In this document: positions 52,067-61,621 of the stretch, piece after piece | Layout: the number at the start of each line of letters is the position of its first letter | Position numbering within the stretch: the first letter of the stretch is position 1 | From: Maritimibacter sp. DP1N21-5 | GTDB taxonomy: Bacteria; Pseudomonadota; Alphaproteobacteria; Rhodobacterales; Rhodobacteraceae | Direction: 5' to 3' | Assembly: GCF_019218295.1 (NCBI RefSeq) | Contig: NZ_JAHUZF010000006.1 | Span: 1,674,001 to 1,738,000 of the forward strand | Length of the DNA: 64,000 nt | Position numbers and translations under genes: made by a program | Notes under the pieces: model-generated | Seen by the model: the letters and a program-made list of their open reading frames with translations, nothing else | What the model was told of the DNA's origin: nothing | Database searches by the model: none

Positions 52067-53416
52067 ATGTCCAAATCCAACTTCACGCGTCGTGGACTGC
52101 TGAAGACGGGTGCCGTGACCGGTGCCGGTCTTGCGCTGCCCACCATCTTTACCTCGGCCGCTTCGGCCTTCACCAACGAACCGACCGGTTCGACGGTGAA
52201 ATTCGGCTTCAACGTGCCGCAGACCGGTCCCTACGCGGAAGAGGGTCTTGACGAGCTTCGCGCGCAGGAACTCGCCGTCGAGCACATCAACGGCATGGGT
52301 GACGGCGGCATGCTGAACACCTTCTCGTCCAAGGCGCTGGACGGCACCGGGATCCTCGGCAAGAAGGTCGAGTTCGTCACCGGCGACACCCAGACCAAAT
52401 CCGACGCAGCCCGCGCCGCGGCGAAGTCGATGATCGAAAAAGACGGCGTCGTGATGATCAACGGCGGCTCGTCCTCGGGCGTGGCCGTGGCCGTTCAGGG
52501 TCTCTGCCAGGAAGCCGGCATCATCTTCATGGCGGGCCTGACCCACTCCAACGACACCACCGGCAAGGACCGCAAGAAGAACGGCTTCCGTCACTTCTTC
52601 AACGCCTACATGTCGGGTGCCGCTCTGGCGCCGGTGCTCAAGAACGCCTATGGCACCGATCGCCGTGCCTATCACCTGACCGCCGACTACACCTGGGGCT
52701 GGACCCAGCAGGAGTCGATCCAGGCTTCGACCGAGGCTCTGGGCTGGGAAACCGTGAACAACGTGATGACGCCGGTCGGCGCGGGCGACTTCTCGTCCTA
52801 CATCACGCCGGTTCTGAACTCGGGCGCCGATGTGCTCATCCTGAACCACTACGGCGGCGACATGGTGAACTCGCTGACGCAAGCCGTGCAGTTCGGCCTG
52901 CGCGACGCGCAAGCCAACGGCAAGAACTTCGAGATCGTGGTCCCGCTCTACTCCGAACTGATGGCCGCCGGTGCCGGCGAGAACATCAAGGGCGTGTATG
53001 GCTCCATGAACTGGAACTGGCAGCTGTCGGACGAAGGCACGCAGGCCTTCGTGCGCTCCTTCGGCGAGAAATACGGCCGTCCGCCGTCCAACTCGGCCCA
53101 CACCTGCTATGTGCAGACGCTGCTCTATGCGGATGCCGTGGCACGGTCCGGTTCGTTCAACCCCTGCTCCGTGGCCGAGGCCCTCGAAGGCTTCGAGTTC
53201 GATGGCATGGGCAACGGCCCGACACTCTACCGCGCCGAAGACCACCAGTGCTTCAAGGACGTGCTGGTCATGAAGGGCGCCGAGGCCCCGACCACCGAAT
53301 ACGACACCCTCGAGATCGTGGAAGTCACCCCGGTGGATCAGGTCACCTACGAGGCGAACCATCCGATGTTCGGTGGCGACGAAGCCTCGCTGGGCGAGTG
53401 CAACGCCGGCGCATAA
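52067..53416 (+). CDS. ABC transporter substrate-binding protein (branched-chain type)
   Basis: A 449-residue periplasmic binding protein. The signal peptide FTRRGLLKTGAVTGAGLALP carries a twin-arginine motif, so export is probably by Tat. The mature part has the LivJ/UrtA type-1 fold (VKFGFNVPQTGPYAEEGLDE; INGGSSSGVAVAVQGLCQEA). The ligand is unknown; the neighbouring acs and ScfR genes suggest a short-chain carboxylate or related compound rather than a branched-chain amino acid. AAAGGGAGGAG precedes the ATG. Confidence 0.9.
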   Translation: MSKSNFTRRGLLKTGAVTGAGLALPTIFTSAASAFTNEPTGSTVKFGFNVPQTGPYAEEGLDELRAQELAVEHINGMGDGGMLNTFSSKALDGTGILGKKVEFVTGDTQTKSDAARAAAKSMIEKDGVVMINGGSSSGVAVAVQGLCQEAGIIFMAGLTHSNDTTGKDRKKNGFRHFFNAYMSGAALAPVLKNAYGTDRRAYHLTADYTWGWTQQESIQASTEALGWETVNNVMTPVGAGDFSSYITPVLNSGADVLILNHYGGDMVNSLTQAVQFGLRDAQANGKNFEIVVPLYSELMAAGAGENIKGVYGSMNWNWQLSDEGTQAFVRSFGEKYGRPPSNSAHTCYVQTLLYADAVARSGSFNPCSVAEALEGFEFDGMGNGPTLYRAEDHQCFKDVLVMKGAEAPTTEYDTLEIVEVTPVDQVTYEANHPMFGGDEASLGECNAGA

Positions 53417-53428
53417 GCCATCTGCATC

Positions 53429-53454
53429 GAGGGGCGGGACCAGTTCCGCCCCTC
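53429..53454 (+). terminator. hairpin between binding-protein and permease genes
   Basis: GAGGGGCGG (53429-53437) pairs with CCGCCCCTC (53446-53454); no T-run follows. In ABC operons such a stem usually protects the binding-protein message and lowers downstream expression, which keeps the binding protein in excess. Confidence 0.6.
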
Positions 53455-53529
53455 ATCCTTGACCGGTAGCGGGCGCCAAGACCTGCACCGGATTCATCGC
53501 TTACAACCAATCGCACGGGTGGGGACGCC

Positions 53530-54561
53530 ATGGACGCCATCATTCTTCAAATTCTGAACGGGCTCGACAAGGGCTCGGCCTATGCGTTGATCGCGCTGGG
53601 TCTTACGCTGATCTTCGGCACGCTGGGTGTCGTGAACTTCGCGCATGGCGCGCTCTTCATGATCGGCGCCTTCTGTGCCGTTCTGCTCCAGCGCATCATG
53701 GGCCTGTCCTACGAACAGGTCGATCCGGAAAAGACCGACTTCCTGGGCAAACCGCTCGTGGTCAAGGTGCCCTACGTCGAAAGCTGGTTCGGCGCGGACT
53801 TCGGGGCCTGGCTGATCAACTGGTCGGTTCCTCTGTCGATCCTGCTCGCCATTCCGGTGATGCTGCTCGTCGGTTTCATCATGGAGCGCGGTCTGATCAA
53901 GCATTTCTACAAGCGCCCGCACGCCGACCAGATCCTCGTGACCTTCGGCCTGGCCATCGTGCTTCAGGAGCTGATCAAGTATTTCTTCGGCGCCAACCCG
54001 ATCCAGACCGGCGCGCCCACTCAATTCGCGGGGTCGATGGACTTCGGCGCGATCCTGGGCTTCGACCCAAACGTGATCATGTATCCCTACTGGCGGCTGG
54101 TCTACTTCGCCTTTGCGGCCGTCGTGATCTTCGGCGTCTTCGCCTTCCTCCAGTTCACCACCTTCGGGATGGTCGTCCGGGCCGGCATGGCCGACCGCGA
54201 GACCGTGGGGCTTCTGGGGATCAACATCGACCGGCGCTTCACGCTGATGTTCGGCCTCGCCGCCGCCGTCGCGGGGGTCGCGGGAGTGATGTATACGCCA
54301 ATCCTCGCGCCGAACTACCACATGGGCATGGACTTCCTCGTGCTGTCCTTCGTCGTGGTCGTCGTCGGCGGCATGGGCTCCCTGCCGGGTGCCGTCGCGG
54401 CGGGCTTCCTTCTGGGGATCCTGCAAAGCTTCGCCTCGATGAACGAAATCAAAAGCCTCATTCCGGGGATCGACCAGGTCATCATCTACCTCGTCGCCAT
54501 CCTCATCCTGCTTACCCGTCCCCGCGGGCTCTTGGGCCGCGCCGGCGTGATGGAGGAATAA
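53530..54561 (+). CDS. livH: branched-chain-type ABC transporter permease LivH
   Basis: A 343-residue inner-membrane permease with about eight transmembrane segments. [20 protein letters not shown] near the start and [20 protein letters not shown] (EAA-like loop) are LivH signatures. It pairs with LivM to form the translocation channel. A soluble insert at about residues 65-95 ([17 protein letters not shown]) is longer than in E. coli LivH. Confidence 0.93.
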   Translation: MDAIILQILNGLDKGSAYALIALGLTLIFGTLGVVNFAHGALFMIGAFCAVLLQRIMGLSYEQVDPEKTDFLGKPLVVKVPYVESWFGADFGAWLINWSVPLSILLAIPVMLLVGFIMERGLIKHFYKRPHADQILVTFGLAIVLQELIKYFFGANPIQTGAPTQFAGSMDFGAILGFDPNVIMYPYWRLVYFAFAAVVIFGVFAFLQFTTFGMVVRAGMADRETVGLLGINIDRRFTLMFGLAAAVAGVAGVMYTPILAPNYHMGMDFLVLSFVVVVVGGMGSLPGAVAAGFLLGILQSFASMNEIKSLIPGIDQVIIYLVAILILLTRPRGLLGRAGVMEE

Positions 54562-54565
54562 GACC

Positions 54566-55771
54566 ATGAAAATTCTCGGACTTTCCAAGAAAGACACGAC
54601 CTTCCTGTTCATCGTGATCGGGCTGACCATGCTCACCCCGTTCCTTCTGCAGCCTTTCCCGGAAGGCACCGGCCTGACCACGTTCAACGCGGGCTATCCG
54701 GATCTCATGCAGCGGATCGCGATCTTCGGGATCTTCGCGATCGGCTTCAACATCCTGTTCGGCCTGACCGGTTACCTGTCCTTCGGCCATGCCGCCTTCC
54801 TGGGTGTCGGGTCCTACTCGACGGTCTGGATGTACAAGCTTCTGGGCTACAACGTCCTGCCGGGGCTTTTGCTGGCCATCGTGGTCTCGGCGCTCTTCGC
54901 ACTCCTTATCGGCTACGTGTCGCTGCGCCGGTCGGGGATCTATTTCTCGATCCTCACGCTCGCCTTCGCGCAGATGTGCTACAACCTCGCCTATTCGGTG
55001 CTGACGCCGCTGACCAACGGGGAAACCGGGCTTCAGGTCTACTCGAACGACCCTCAGGTCCTGATGGGGGACGGCAGCCCCACCTCGCCGCATTTCTTCG
55101 GCATCGTCATGAACGAAAGCGCGAAGCTCAATCTCGGCGGTTGGGAGTTCACCTTCAACAACGGCTACTACTTCGTCGCCATCATCGCGATCCTCGCCTT
55201 CTACGTGTCGCTCCGCATCTTCCGGTCGCCTTTCGGCCTGATGCTGCGCGCGATCAAGACGAACCAGACGCGGCTCAACTACACCGGTGTGAACTCCCGC
55301 CCCTACACCCTCGCGGCCTTCGTGATCTCGGGCATGTATGCGGGACTGGCCGGTGGACTGCTGGCCTCCATGGACCCGCTTGCCGGTGCCGAACGGATGC
55401 AGTGGACCGCTTCGGGCGAGGTCGTCCTCATGGTGATCCTCGGCGGTGCGGGCACACTTCTGGGCCCGGTCCTGGGCGCAGGCTTCATCAAGTATTTCGA
55501 GAACATCTTCTCGAAGATCAACGATCAGGTTCTTCACCAGTGGTTCAGCTGGATGCCGGACGGGATCGAGAACCTGCTCATCGGCATCTCGCACTTCTTC
55601 GTCGGCAAATCCTGGCACCTGACGCTTGGCCTGCTCTTCATGCTGGTCGTGATCTTTCTGCCCGGTGGCCTTGTCGAGGGGGGTCAGCGTATCGCCGGCG
55701 CCTTCCGCAGCCGCAAGTCCAAGGACGACGGCAAACACGCCCCCAAAGCCCAGCCCAGCGCTGCGGAATAA
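54566..55771 (+). CDS. livM: branched-chain-type ABC transporter permease LivM
   Basis: A 401-residue permease with about nine to ten transmembrane segments. [20 protein letters not shown] is the conserved LivM block, and [20 protein letters not shown] is the cytoplasmic coupling loop. It follows livH by four bases. A periplasmic loop ([20 protein letters not shown]) is longer than usual. Confidence 0.93.
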   Translation: MKILGLSKKDTTFLFIVIGLTMLTPFLLQPFPEGTGLTTFNAGYPDLMQRIAIFGIFAIGFNILFGLTGYLSFGHAAFLGVGSYSTVWMYKLLGYNVLPGLLLAIVVSALFALLIGYVSLRRSGIYFSILTLAFAQMCYNLAYSVLTPLTNGETGLQVYSNDPQVLMGDGSPTSPHFFGIVMNESAKLNLGGWEFTFNNGYYFVAIIAILAFYVSLRIFRSPFGLMLRAIKTNQTRLNYTGVNSRPYTLAAFVISGMYAGLAGGLLASMDPLAGAERMQWTASGEVVLMVILGGAGTLLGPVLGAGFIKYFENIFSKINDQVLHQWFSWMPDGIENLLIGISHFFVGKSWHLTLGLLFMLVVIFLPGGLVEGGQRIAGAFRSRKSKDDGKHAPKAQPSAAE

Positions 55772-55783
55772 GGAGAACGAGAT

Positions 55784-56554
55784 ATGGGTATCCTCGAAGT
55801 CAAGAACGTGGGCAAACGCTTCGGCGGCCTGCAGGCCCTGTCGGATGTGAACCTCTCGGTTCAGGAAAACTCGGTCCATGCGATCATCGGGCCGAACGGC
55901 GCGGGCAAGTCCACCCTGCTCAACTGTTTCGTGGGCAAGCTCATCCCCGATACCGGATCGGTCATGTTCAATGGCCAGTCGGTGCTGGGGCTCAAGCCCC
56001 ACCAGATCAACCAGATGGGCATTTCCCGCGTGTTCCAGACGCCCGAGATCTTCGGCGATCTCACCGTCATGGAAAACGTCATGATCTCCTGCTTCGCGAA
56101 ACGCGACGGGTCGTTCCGGCTCCACCCGTTCGAGACGGTGTCCCATGAGGTGGACATCGTCGAGAAAGCTGAACAGATGCTGCTCGACGTGAATATGGCC
56201 GACAAACGCCACATGCACGCGGCGTCCATGTCGCGCGGCGACAAGCGGCGGCTTGAAATGGCCATGTGCCTGTCGCAGGACCCCAAGCTTCTGCTGCTGG
56301 ACGAACCAACCGCCGGCATGGCGCGCGCCGATACCAACAACACGATCGACCTGCTCAAGGAGATCCGCGAGAAGCGCGACATCACCATGGCGATCATCGA
56401 ACACGATATGCACGTGGTGTTCAGCCTTGCCGACCGGATCACGGTGCTCGCTCAAGGCACGCCGCTGGTCGAGGACGTGCCTGAGAAGATCAAGGGCCAC
56501 CCGAAGGTGAAGGAAGCCTATCTCGGGGAAACCGGCGCGGCGCAAGCGGCCTGA
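55784..56554 (+). CDS. livG: branched-chain-type ABC transporter ATPase LivG
   Basis: A 256-residue ATPase. Walker A is GPNGAGKS (about residues 37-44), the signature is SRGDKRRLEMA (the usual LSGGQ replaced by MSRGD, as in many LivG-type proteins), and Walker B is LLLLDEPTAGM. FQTPEIFGDLTVMENVM is the Q-loop region. AAGGAGAACG precedes the ATG. Confidence 0.94.
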   Translation: MGILEVKNVGKRFGGLQALSDVNLSVQENSVHAIIGPNGAGKSTLLNCFVGKLIPDTGSVMFNGQSVLGLKPHQINQMGISRVFQTPEIFGDLTVMENVMISCFAKRDGSFRLHPFETVSHEVDIVEKAEQMLLDVNMADKRHMHAASMSRGDKRRLEMAMCLSQDPKLLLLDEPTAGMARADTNNTIDLLKEIREKRDITMAIIEHDMHVVFSLADRITVLAQGTPLVEDVPEKIKGHPKVKEAYLGETGAAQAA

Positions 56555-56571
56555 CCCAAGGGAGTGGAAGG

Positions 56572-57366
56572 ATGAAAGACATGAACGACAAGGTCGCCGG
56601 AGAAGCCACCCGCCGCGAGGCCGTGGACCATTCGAAAAACGCCAACCACGCGGCCACCGCGCCCGCCTTTTTCTCGGCCTGGGACATCCACGCCTATTAC
56701 GGCGAGAGCTACATCGTCCAGGGCGTGAGCTTCAACATCCACGAGGGCGAGATCCTCGCCCTTCTGGGCCGCAACGGCGCGGGCAAGACCTCGACCCTCC
56801 GGGCGCTCGCGCGGACCGGCAGCCCGATGGTCACACATGGGGAAATCTGGCTCGACCGCAAGCCCTTGCACCAGATGGCCTCCTACGAGGCGGCGCAGAA
56901 CGGGCTCGCCCTCGTGCCGGAAGACCGCCGGATTATCCAGGGCCTTACCGTGGAGGAAAACCTCAAGCTCGCGCAGATCGCCCCGCCCATCGGCTGGTCG
57001 CTGGAACGGGTCTATGAGCTCTTCCCGCGTCTGGGTGAACGTCGCACGCAGGAAGGCACGACTCTGTCGGGCGGCGAACAGCAGATGCTCGCCATTGCAC
57101 GGGCCCTGGTGCGCGATATCAAGGTTCTGCTCCTTGACGAGCCCTACGAAGGTCTAGCCCCCGTTATCGTTGACGAAATCGAGAAAACCTTGAATGTCAT
57201 CAAGGCGCAGGGCATCACCACAGTGCTGGTGGAGCAGAACGCGGTGCGGGCCTTGGAACTTGCCGACCGGGCCGTGATCCTCGACACCGGTACCGTGGTC
57301 TTCGACGGCACCGCGAAAGAGGTGCTCGACAACGAAGAGCTGCGTCACGAATACCTGGCCATCTGA
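56572..57366 (+). CDS. livF: branched-chain-type ABC transporter ATPase LivF
   Basis: A 264-residue ATPase with an N-terminal extension of about 35 residues before the domain (WDIHAYYGESYIVQGVSFNI). Walker A is GRNGAGKT, the signature TLSGGEQQML, Walker B VLLLDEPYEGLAP, and the switch His is replaced by Gln (VEQNAVRAL), as usual in LivF. It completes the importer. A GC-rich hairpin follows before acs. Confidence 0.94.
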   Translation: MKDMNDKVAGEATRREAVDHSKNANHAATAPAFFSAWDIHAYYGESYIVQGVSFNIHEGEILALLGRNGAGKTSTLRALARTGSPMVTHGEIWLDRKPLHQMASYEAAQNGLALVPEDRRIIQGLTVEENLKLAQIAPPIGWSLERVYELFPRLGERRTQEGTTLSGGEQQMLAIARALVRDIKVLLLDEPYEGLAPVIVDEIEKTLNVIKAQGITTVLVEQNAVRALELADRAVILDTGTVVFDGTAKEVLDNEELRHEYLAI

Positions 57367-57381
57367 CGGCCAAAAGAACGT

Positions 57382-57405
57382 GCGGCGGTCAGGAGGGGCC
57401 GCCGC
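57382..57405 (+). terminator. hairpin between livF and acs
   Basis: GCGGCGG (57382-57388) pairs with CCGCCGC (57399-57405) around TCAGGAGGGG. No T-run follows, so it is more likely a processing or attenuation element than a full stop, and acs may be expressed both with and without the importer. Confidence 0.5.
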
Positions 57406-57489
57406 TCCCGGAACTGGGGCGCGCCGGAAGGGCGGCGGGCCCACAGCGCCCCCATGCGACGGGCGCATAACGGCACGGAGGAGGACCTG

Positions 57490-59427
57490 ATGTCCGACAA
57501 GATGTATCCCCCATCAGAGGCATTTGCGAAGAACGCCCACATCGACGCGGCGACCTATGCCGACATGTATGCAGCGTCCGTGAACGATCCGGACGGCTTC
57601 TGGGCCGCACAATCGGATCGGCTCGACTGGGTAAGGAAACCCACCAAGATCAAGAACGTGAGCTTTGCCTACCCCGATGTCTCGATCAAATGGTTCGAGG
57701 ACGGGGAGCTCAACGTTTCCACCAACTGCATCGACCGCCATCTCGCGACGCGCGGCGACCAGACGGCGATCATCTGGGAAAGCGACAACCCCGACGTCGA
57801 CAAGCACATCACCTATGACGAGCTGTCGCGCAATGTGAACAAGCTCGCCAACGTGATGAAGGGCATGGGCATCGGCAAGGGCGACCGCGTCGTGCTTTAC
57901 CTCCCCATGATCCCGGAAGCGGCCTATGCCATGCTCGCCTGCACGCGCATCGGCGCGGTGCATTCGATCGTCTTCGCGGGCTTCTCGCCGGAAGCGCTCG
58001 GCACCCGGGTCGAGGATTGCGGCGCGAAGTTGATCATCACGGCGGACGAGGCGCCCCGCGGCGGGCGCAACACGCCGCTCAAGTCCAACGTCGACAAGGC
58101 ACGCAAGCATTGCGGCAATGTCCCCTGCCTCGTGGTCGAGCGCACGGGCGGCGACGTCGCCCTGGGCGAGTTCGACATCAGCTACAACGCGAAGATGGCG
58201 GACGCCTCCGAAGACTGCGCGCCCGAGCCGATGAACGCGGAAGACCCGCTCTTCATCCTCTACACCTCCGGCTCGACGGGGAAACCCAAGGGCGTTCTGC
58301 ACACGACGGGCGGTTACCTGCTTTATGCCGCGATGACCCATGAGCTTGTCTTCGACTACCACGACGGCGACATCTACTGGTGCACGGCGGATGTGGGCTG
58401 GGTCACGGGGCACAGCTATATCGTCTATGGACCGCTCGCGAATGGCGCGACGACGCTGATGTTCGAAGGCGTGCCAACCTATCCCGATGCGGGCCGGTTC
58501 TGGCAGGTCTGCGCCAAGCACAAGGTCAACCAGTTCTACACCGCCCCCACCGCGATCCGTGCGCTCATGGGTCAGGGCAAGGAGTTCGTCGAGAAGCACG
58601 ACCTCTCTTCGCTCAAGGTGCTGGGAACGGTGGGCGAACCGATCAACCCGGAGGCCTGGAACTGGTATAACGATGTCGTGGGCAAGGGCACCTGCCCCAT
58701 CGTCGACACCTGGTGGCAGACAGAAACCGGTGGTCACCTCCTGACCCCGCTTCCCGGTGCGACGCCGACCAAACCCGGCTCGGCCACCACGCCCTTCTTC
58801 GGCGTGCAGCCTGTCGTGCTCGACCCGACCACGGGCCAGGAAATCGAAGAGACCGAGTGCGAAGGCGTGCTCTGCCTCAAGGACAGCTGGCCGGGACAGA
58901 TGCGCAGCGTCTATGGCGACCATGATCGTTTCGTGAAAACCTACTTCGCGGACTACAAGGGATACTATTTCTCGGGCGACGGCTGCCGCCGCGATGCCGA
59001 CGGATACTACTGGATCACCGGCCGCGTGGACGATGTGATCAACGTCTCCGGTCACCGCATGGGCACGGCCGAGGTGGAAAGCGCCCTCGTCGCGCACCCG
59101 AAAGTGGCCGAGGCCGCCGTGGTCGGCTTCCCGCATGAGATCAAGGGTCAGGGCATCTATTGCTATGTGACCCTGATGGAAGGCGAGGAATACACCGACG
59201 AGCTCAAGACCGAGCTGCGCAACTGGGTGCGCTCGGAAATCGGCCCGATCGCCTCGCCCGACCATATCCAGTGGGCCCCCGGCCTGCCGAAGACGCGGTC
59301 GGGCAAGATCATGCGCCGCATCCTGCGCAAGATCGCCGAGAACGACTATGGCGCATTGGGCGACACCTCGACCCTCGCCGACCCGACGGTCGTTGAAGAC
59401 CTGATCGAGAACCGCATGGTCAAGTGA
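57490..59427 (+). CDS. acs: acetyl-CoA synthetase
   Basis: A 645-residue AMP-forming ligase that activates acetate. The P-loop is [20 protein letters not shown] (about residues 252-271), the adenylate core [16 protein letters not shown], and the C-terminal lysine, target of acetylation, is in [31 protein letters not shown] is the hinge. The ATG at 57490 follows CGGAGGAGG; an upstream start at 57454 is ignored. Its position behind the importer suggests it activates the imported acid; a propionate-type substrate is possible. Confidence 0.95.
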   Translation: MSDKMYPPSEAFAKNAHIDAATYADMYAASVNDPDGFWAAQSDRLDWVRKPTKIKNVSFAYPDVSIKWFEDGELNVSTNCIDRHLATRGDQTAIIWESDNPDVDKHITYDELSRNVNKLANVMKGMGIGKGDRVVLYLPMIPEAAYAMLACTRIGAVHSIVFAGFSPEALGTRVEDCGAKLIITADEAPRGGRNTPLKSNVDKARKHCGNVPCLVVERTGGDVALGEFDISYNAKMADASEDCAPEPMNAEDPLFILYTSGSTGKPKGVLHTTGGYLLYAAMTHELVFDYHDGDIYWCTADVGWVTGHSYIVYGPLANGATTLMFEGVPTYPDAGRFWQVCAKHKVNQFYTAPTAIRALMGQGKEFVEKHDLSSLKVLGTVGEPINPEAWNWYNDVVGKGTCPIVDTWWQTETGGHLLTPLPGATPTKPGSATTPFFGVQPVVLDPTTGQEIEETECEGVLCLKDSWPGQMRSVYGDHDRFVKTYFADYKGYYFSGDGCRRDADGYYWITGRVDDVINVSGHRMGTAEVESALVAHPKVAEAAVVGFPHEIKGQGIYCYVTLMEGEEYTDELKTELRNWVRSEIGPIASPDHIQWAPGLPKTRSGKIMRRILRKIAENDYGALGDTSTLADPTVVEDLIENRMVK

Positions 59428-59450
59428 CGCTCTGCCAATCACGGGACATT

Positions 59451-59482
59451 GGGCCGGTGCAGCGATGCGCCGGCTCTTTCTT
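59451..59482 (+). terminator. intrinsic terminator after acs
   Basis: GCCGG and CCGGC pair around TGCAGCGATGCG, extended by flanking G-C pairs, and TCTTTCTT follows. It is very similar to the terminator at 60349. Confidence 0.75.
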
Positions 59483-59607
59483 ATTCCCGCACCAGCCAGC
59501 GGGTCACGCGCAAGTGACTTGCCACCTGTCAGGAACAATTTTCCCGCAGCGGCATTGAGCATCCAACGGCGCCGGAAAAGCGCCGACTGCTCAAAAGGAG
59601 AATTTGA

Positions 59608-60321
59608 ATGAAACCGCTCAACAAGACCCTGATGACGAGCGCCGCGGCCCTGATCATTGCCGCAGGTTCCGCCTTCGCACAGGACACCACGACCGACGTC
59701 GAGACCTCCACTGATGCAGAGGTGACGACCGAGTCGAATATGGAACAGGCTGCGGATGATCTCAATCAGGCTGCCGATGAACTCGAACAAGCCGCGGAAG
59801 ACACCGGCGACGCCATCGAGGAAACCGCCGACGACGTGACCAATGCCGCCGAGAACACCGCCGAAGACGCGGAAGAAGCCGTTGATGACATGGCCGCCGA
59901 AACCGATGCCGCCGTGGACGAAGCCACCGACGAGATGACCGCCGAAGTCGGCGAGATGACCGAAGGCGAAATCTCCGACGACCTCGAAGCCGCCGCTGAC
60001 CTCGAAATCTCGGCCCTGATCGGCACCCCGGTCGTGAGCCAGGACGGCAACGATGTCGGTGAAATCGACAACTTCTACGATGCGAACGGTGAAATCGTCG
60101 CCGTCGTGGGTATTGGCGGGTTCCTCGGGATCGGCGAACACGACGTCGCCGTGGACCTTGACCACCTCGCTGTGGCGGAAACCAACGACGAAGGTGAGCC
60201 GACTCAGTTCATGATCACCGGCTACACCGAGGAAGATCTCAAGGCGATGACCCAATTCGATACGGAATCGGCCTCTGTGATCGACTCGACGACGAGCCTG
60301 CGCAGTGCGTTGAACATGTAA
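59608..60321 (+). CDS. exported acidic PRC-barrel protein
   Basis: A 237-residue protein with a signal peptide (LMTSAAALIIAAGSAFA). Residues about 30-130 form a helical, Ala/Glu/Asp-rich repeat (ADDLNQAADELEQAAEDTGD) that resembles amphipathic apolipoprotein-like helices. A PRC-barrel domain follows (about 140-215; LIGTPVVSQDGNDVGEIDNF and VGIGGFLGIGEHDVAVDLDH). Residues 7-211 contain no Lys or Arg. Function is unknown; a role in the periplasm under osmotic or surface stress would fit. AAAGGAGAATTTGA precedes the ATG, and terminators flank the gene. Confidence 0.88.
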   Translation: MKPLNKTLMTSAAALIIAAGSAFAQDTTTDVETSTDAEVTTESNMEQAADDLNQAADELEQAAEDTGDAIEETADDVTNAAENTAEDAEEAVDDMAAETDAAVDEATDEMTAEVGEMTEGEISDDLEAAADLEISALIGTPVVSQDGNDVGEIDNFYDANGEIVAVVGIGGFLGIGEHDVAVDLDHLAVAETNDEGEPTQFMITGYTEEDLKAMTQFDTESASVIDSTTSLRSALNM

Positions 60322-60348
60322 TCGCCTGTCATTTATCCAACCCGCCCG

Positions 60349-60381
60349 GGGCCGGTGCAAAATGCGCCGGCCCTTGCTTTT
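60349..60381 (+). terminator. intrinsic terminator after the PRC-barrel gene
   Basis: GGGGCCGG pairs with CCGGCCC around TGCAAAATGCG, followed by TTGCTTTT. It is 27 bases after the stop codon. Confidence 0.78.
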
Positions 60382-60469
60382 CAGGGACTTTCAACCGGCA
60401 GGAGTCTCACTTTTTCAACCACTTGGTAAAAAATCTTGACGCATGGGAAGGAATCGTGCTGAATGATAC

Positions 60470-60585
60470 TTGTTGCATCACCTGCTATTTGCGTGGGGCA
60501 AAATACATAGATAGTGCGAAAATTTGTTAACGAGAAGACCACTCAACCCCCAGCGCCGTAAGGCGTTGGGGGTCTTCGTTTTCTT
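60470..60585 (+). ncRNA. candidate small RNA
   Basis: The region between two terminators is AT-rich and has its own signals: TTGACG at 60436-60441 as a -35 box, with a weak CTGAAT at 17-base spacing as -10, and a strong terminator (CCCCCAGCGCC-GTAA-GGCGTTGGGGG at 60547-60572 with TCTTCGTTTTCTT). The transcript would be about 115 bases. A 15-codon GTG frame (60514-60561) runs into the terminator but has no ribosome-binding site, so RNA is preferred. Confidence 0.5.
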
Positions 60586-60612
60586 GGCGATGCGCATACT
60601 AAAGAAATACTC

Positions 60613-60972
60613 TCAGTCTCTTTTTGCGAGCATCAACTCCAGCCGCCGCAGTTCCCGCAGGACGCGGTCGGCCTGAATCTGCGGCATGAGGCTGAGTTTG
60701 AGCGATGTCGCGACGATCAGAAGCACCGCCCCTGTCATCCCCCAGCGCAGCGCCGAAAGCACTTCGGTCGCCGCATAGAATTCCACCGCGCACCAGGCAC
60801 CTGCCACGAAAAGCGCCGTCTGGGCCGCCATGAGCACCCAGGCGACCCAGCCGTTTCGCCCCGTGAACAGGCCGAAGCTCTGTTGGAACCAGCCCTGTTC
60901 GGCAGTCGCTTCGAGGATAGCCCGATCCTCTTCCGACAGCGCTTCTTCGATCATGCGGTCAAGTTTGTTCAT
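60613..60972 (-). CDS. DUF6768-type small membrane protein, partner of the ECF sigma factor
   Basis: A 119-residue protein. The N-terminal part (MNKLDRMIEEALSEEDRAIL) is cytoplasmic and helical, two transmembrane segments follow (about residues 42-64 and 75-96), and the tail is basic (RVLRELRRLELMLAKRD). It matches a family commonly annotated DUF6768 that accompanies ECF sigma genes. An anti-sigma role is plausible from position and topology but not shown. It overlaps the sigma gene by 14 bases. Confidence 0.75.
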   Translation of the reverse strand: MNKLDRMIEEALSEEDRAILEATAEQGWFQQSFGLFTGRNGWVAWVLMAAQTALFVAGAWCAVEFYAATEVLSALRWGMTGAVLLIVATSLKLSLMPQIQADRVLRELRRLELMLAKRD

Positions 60973-61528
60973 CGTCCTCTCCTTTCAGAAGATCGCGCAG
61001 CTTGCGCCGCGCATGCATGAGCCTTGTCTTCACGGTGCCCACCGGCACGTCGAGCGCCGTGGCGACTTCGGCGACGGTCAGGTCGTCCAGGTAGAAAAGC
61101 GCGATGGTCGCCGCCTGATCAGCCGGGAGCCGGGCGATGGCGCGACGCACCTTGGCCGCGTCCGACGCGCCGGGTCCGTCCTCCGGCACCGTCGGGTCGG
61201 TTTCCGCCGCATAGGCCGACGCGAGCGCCCGACCGGCTTGCCTGCGGCGGATGTCCCGCGCCACGCGGCGCGTCGTGATCCGAAGCGCCCAGGGCAGGAA
61301 CGCATGGTCGTCGCGCAGGCGGGGCAGACCCCGCAGAATCTCGACCCAGGCCTCCTGCACGATATCGCGAGCCCCGTCCCGGTCGCCAAGAAGCCGCACC
61401 GCATGCGCGGCGATCCGGTCACCGTGCAGCAACGTCAACTGCCCGGCCGCACGTCGGTCGCCCACCCGCGCCGAAGCAACGAGAAAGGCGGAAAGTGCAC
61501 GTTTCTTTTCGCTGTCCCGGCGGTCCAT
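60959..61528 (-). CDS. ECF-family RNA polymerase sigma factor
   Basis: A 189-residue group IV sigma factor. Region 2 is recognisable in LGDRDGARDIVQEAWVEILR and LPWALRITTRRVARDIRRRQ, and region 4 in ALDVPVGTVKTRLMHARRKL (helix-turn-helix for the -35 box). The ATG at 61528 follows AAGGAAAG; a GTG one codon earlier is possible. A hairpin with 10-bp arms (GTCCGGCCCG/CGGGCCGGAC, 61580-61608) lies in its leader region. Target promoters are unknown. Confidence 0.9.
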   Translation of the reverse strand: MDRRDSEKKRALSAFLVASARVGDRRAAGQLTLLHGDRIAAHAVRLLGDRDGARDIVQEAWVEILRGLPRLRDDHAFLPWALRITTRRVARDIRRRQAGRALASAYAAETDPTVPEDGPGASDAAKVRRAIARLPADQAATIALFYLDDLTVAEVATALDVPVGTVKTRLMHARRKLRDLLKGEDDEQT

Positions 61529-61621
61529 CACTCTTTCCTTCAGGGAACAGGTGCGCGCACCGCCGGATCCGGTTCAATGGTCCGGCCCGGTTTCTCTTCG
61601 GGCCGGACGCGCGTGCGCCGG

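Noticed and set aside
57514..60360. A 948-codon open frame on the minus strand opposite acs and the PRC gene
   Set aside because: It is again a high-GC antisense frame, spanning a terminator and two well-supported genes.
60514..60561. A 15-codon GTG-started frame inside the candidate small RNA
   Set aside because: No ribosome-binding site is present and the frame ends inside the terminator stem; it is mentioned only as a possibility.
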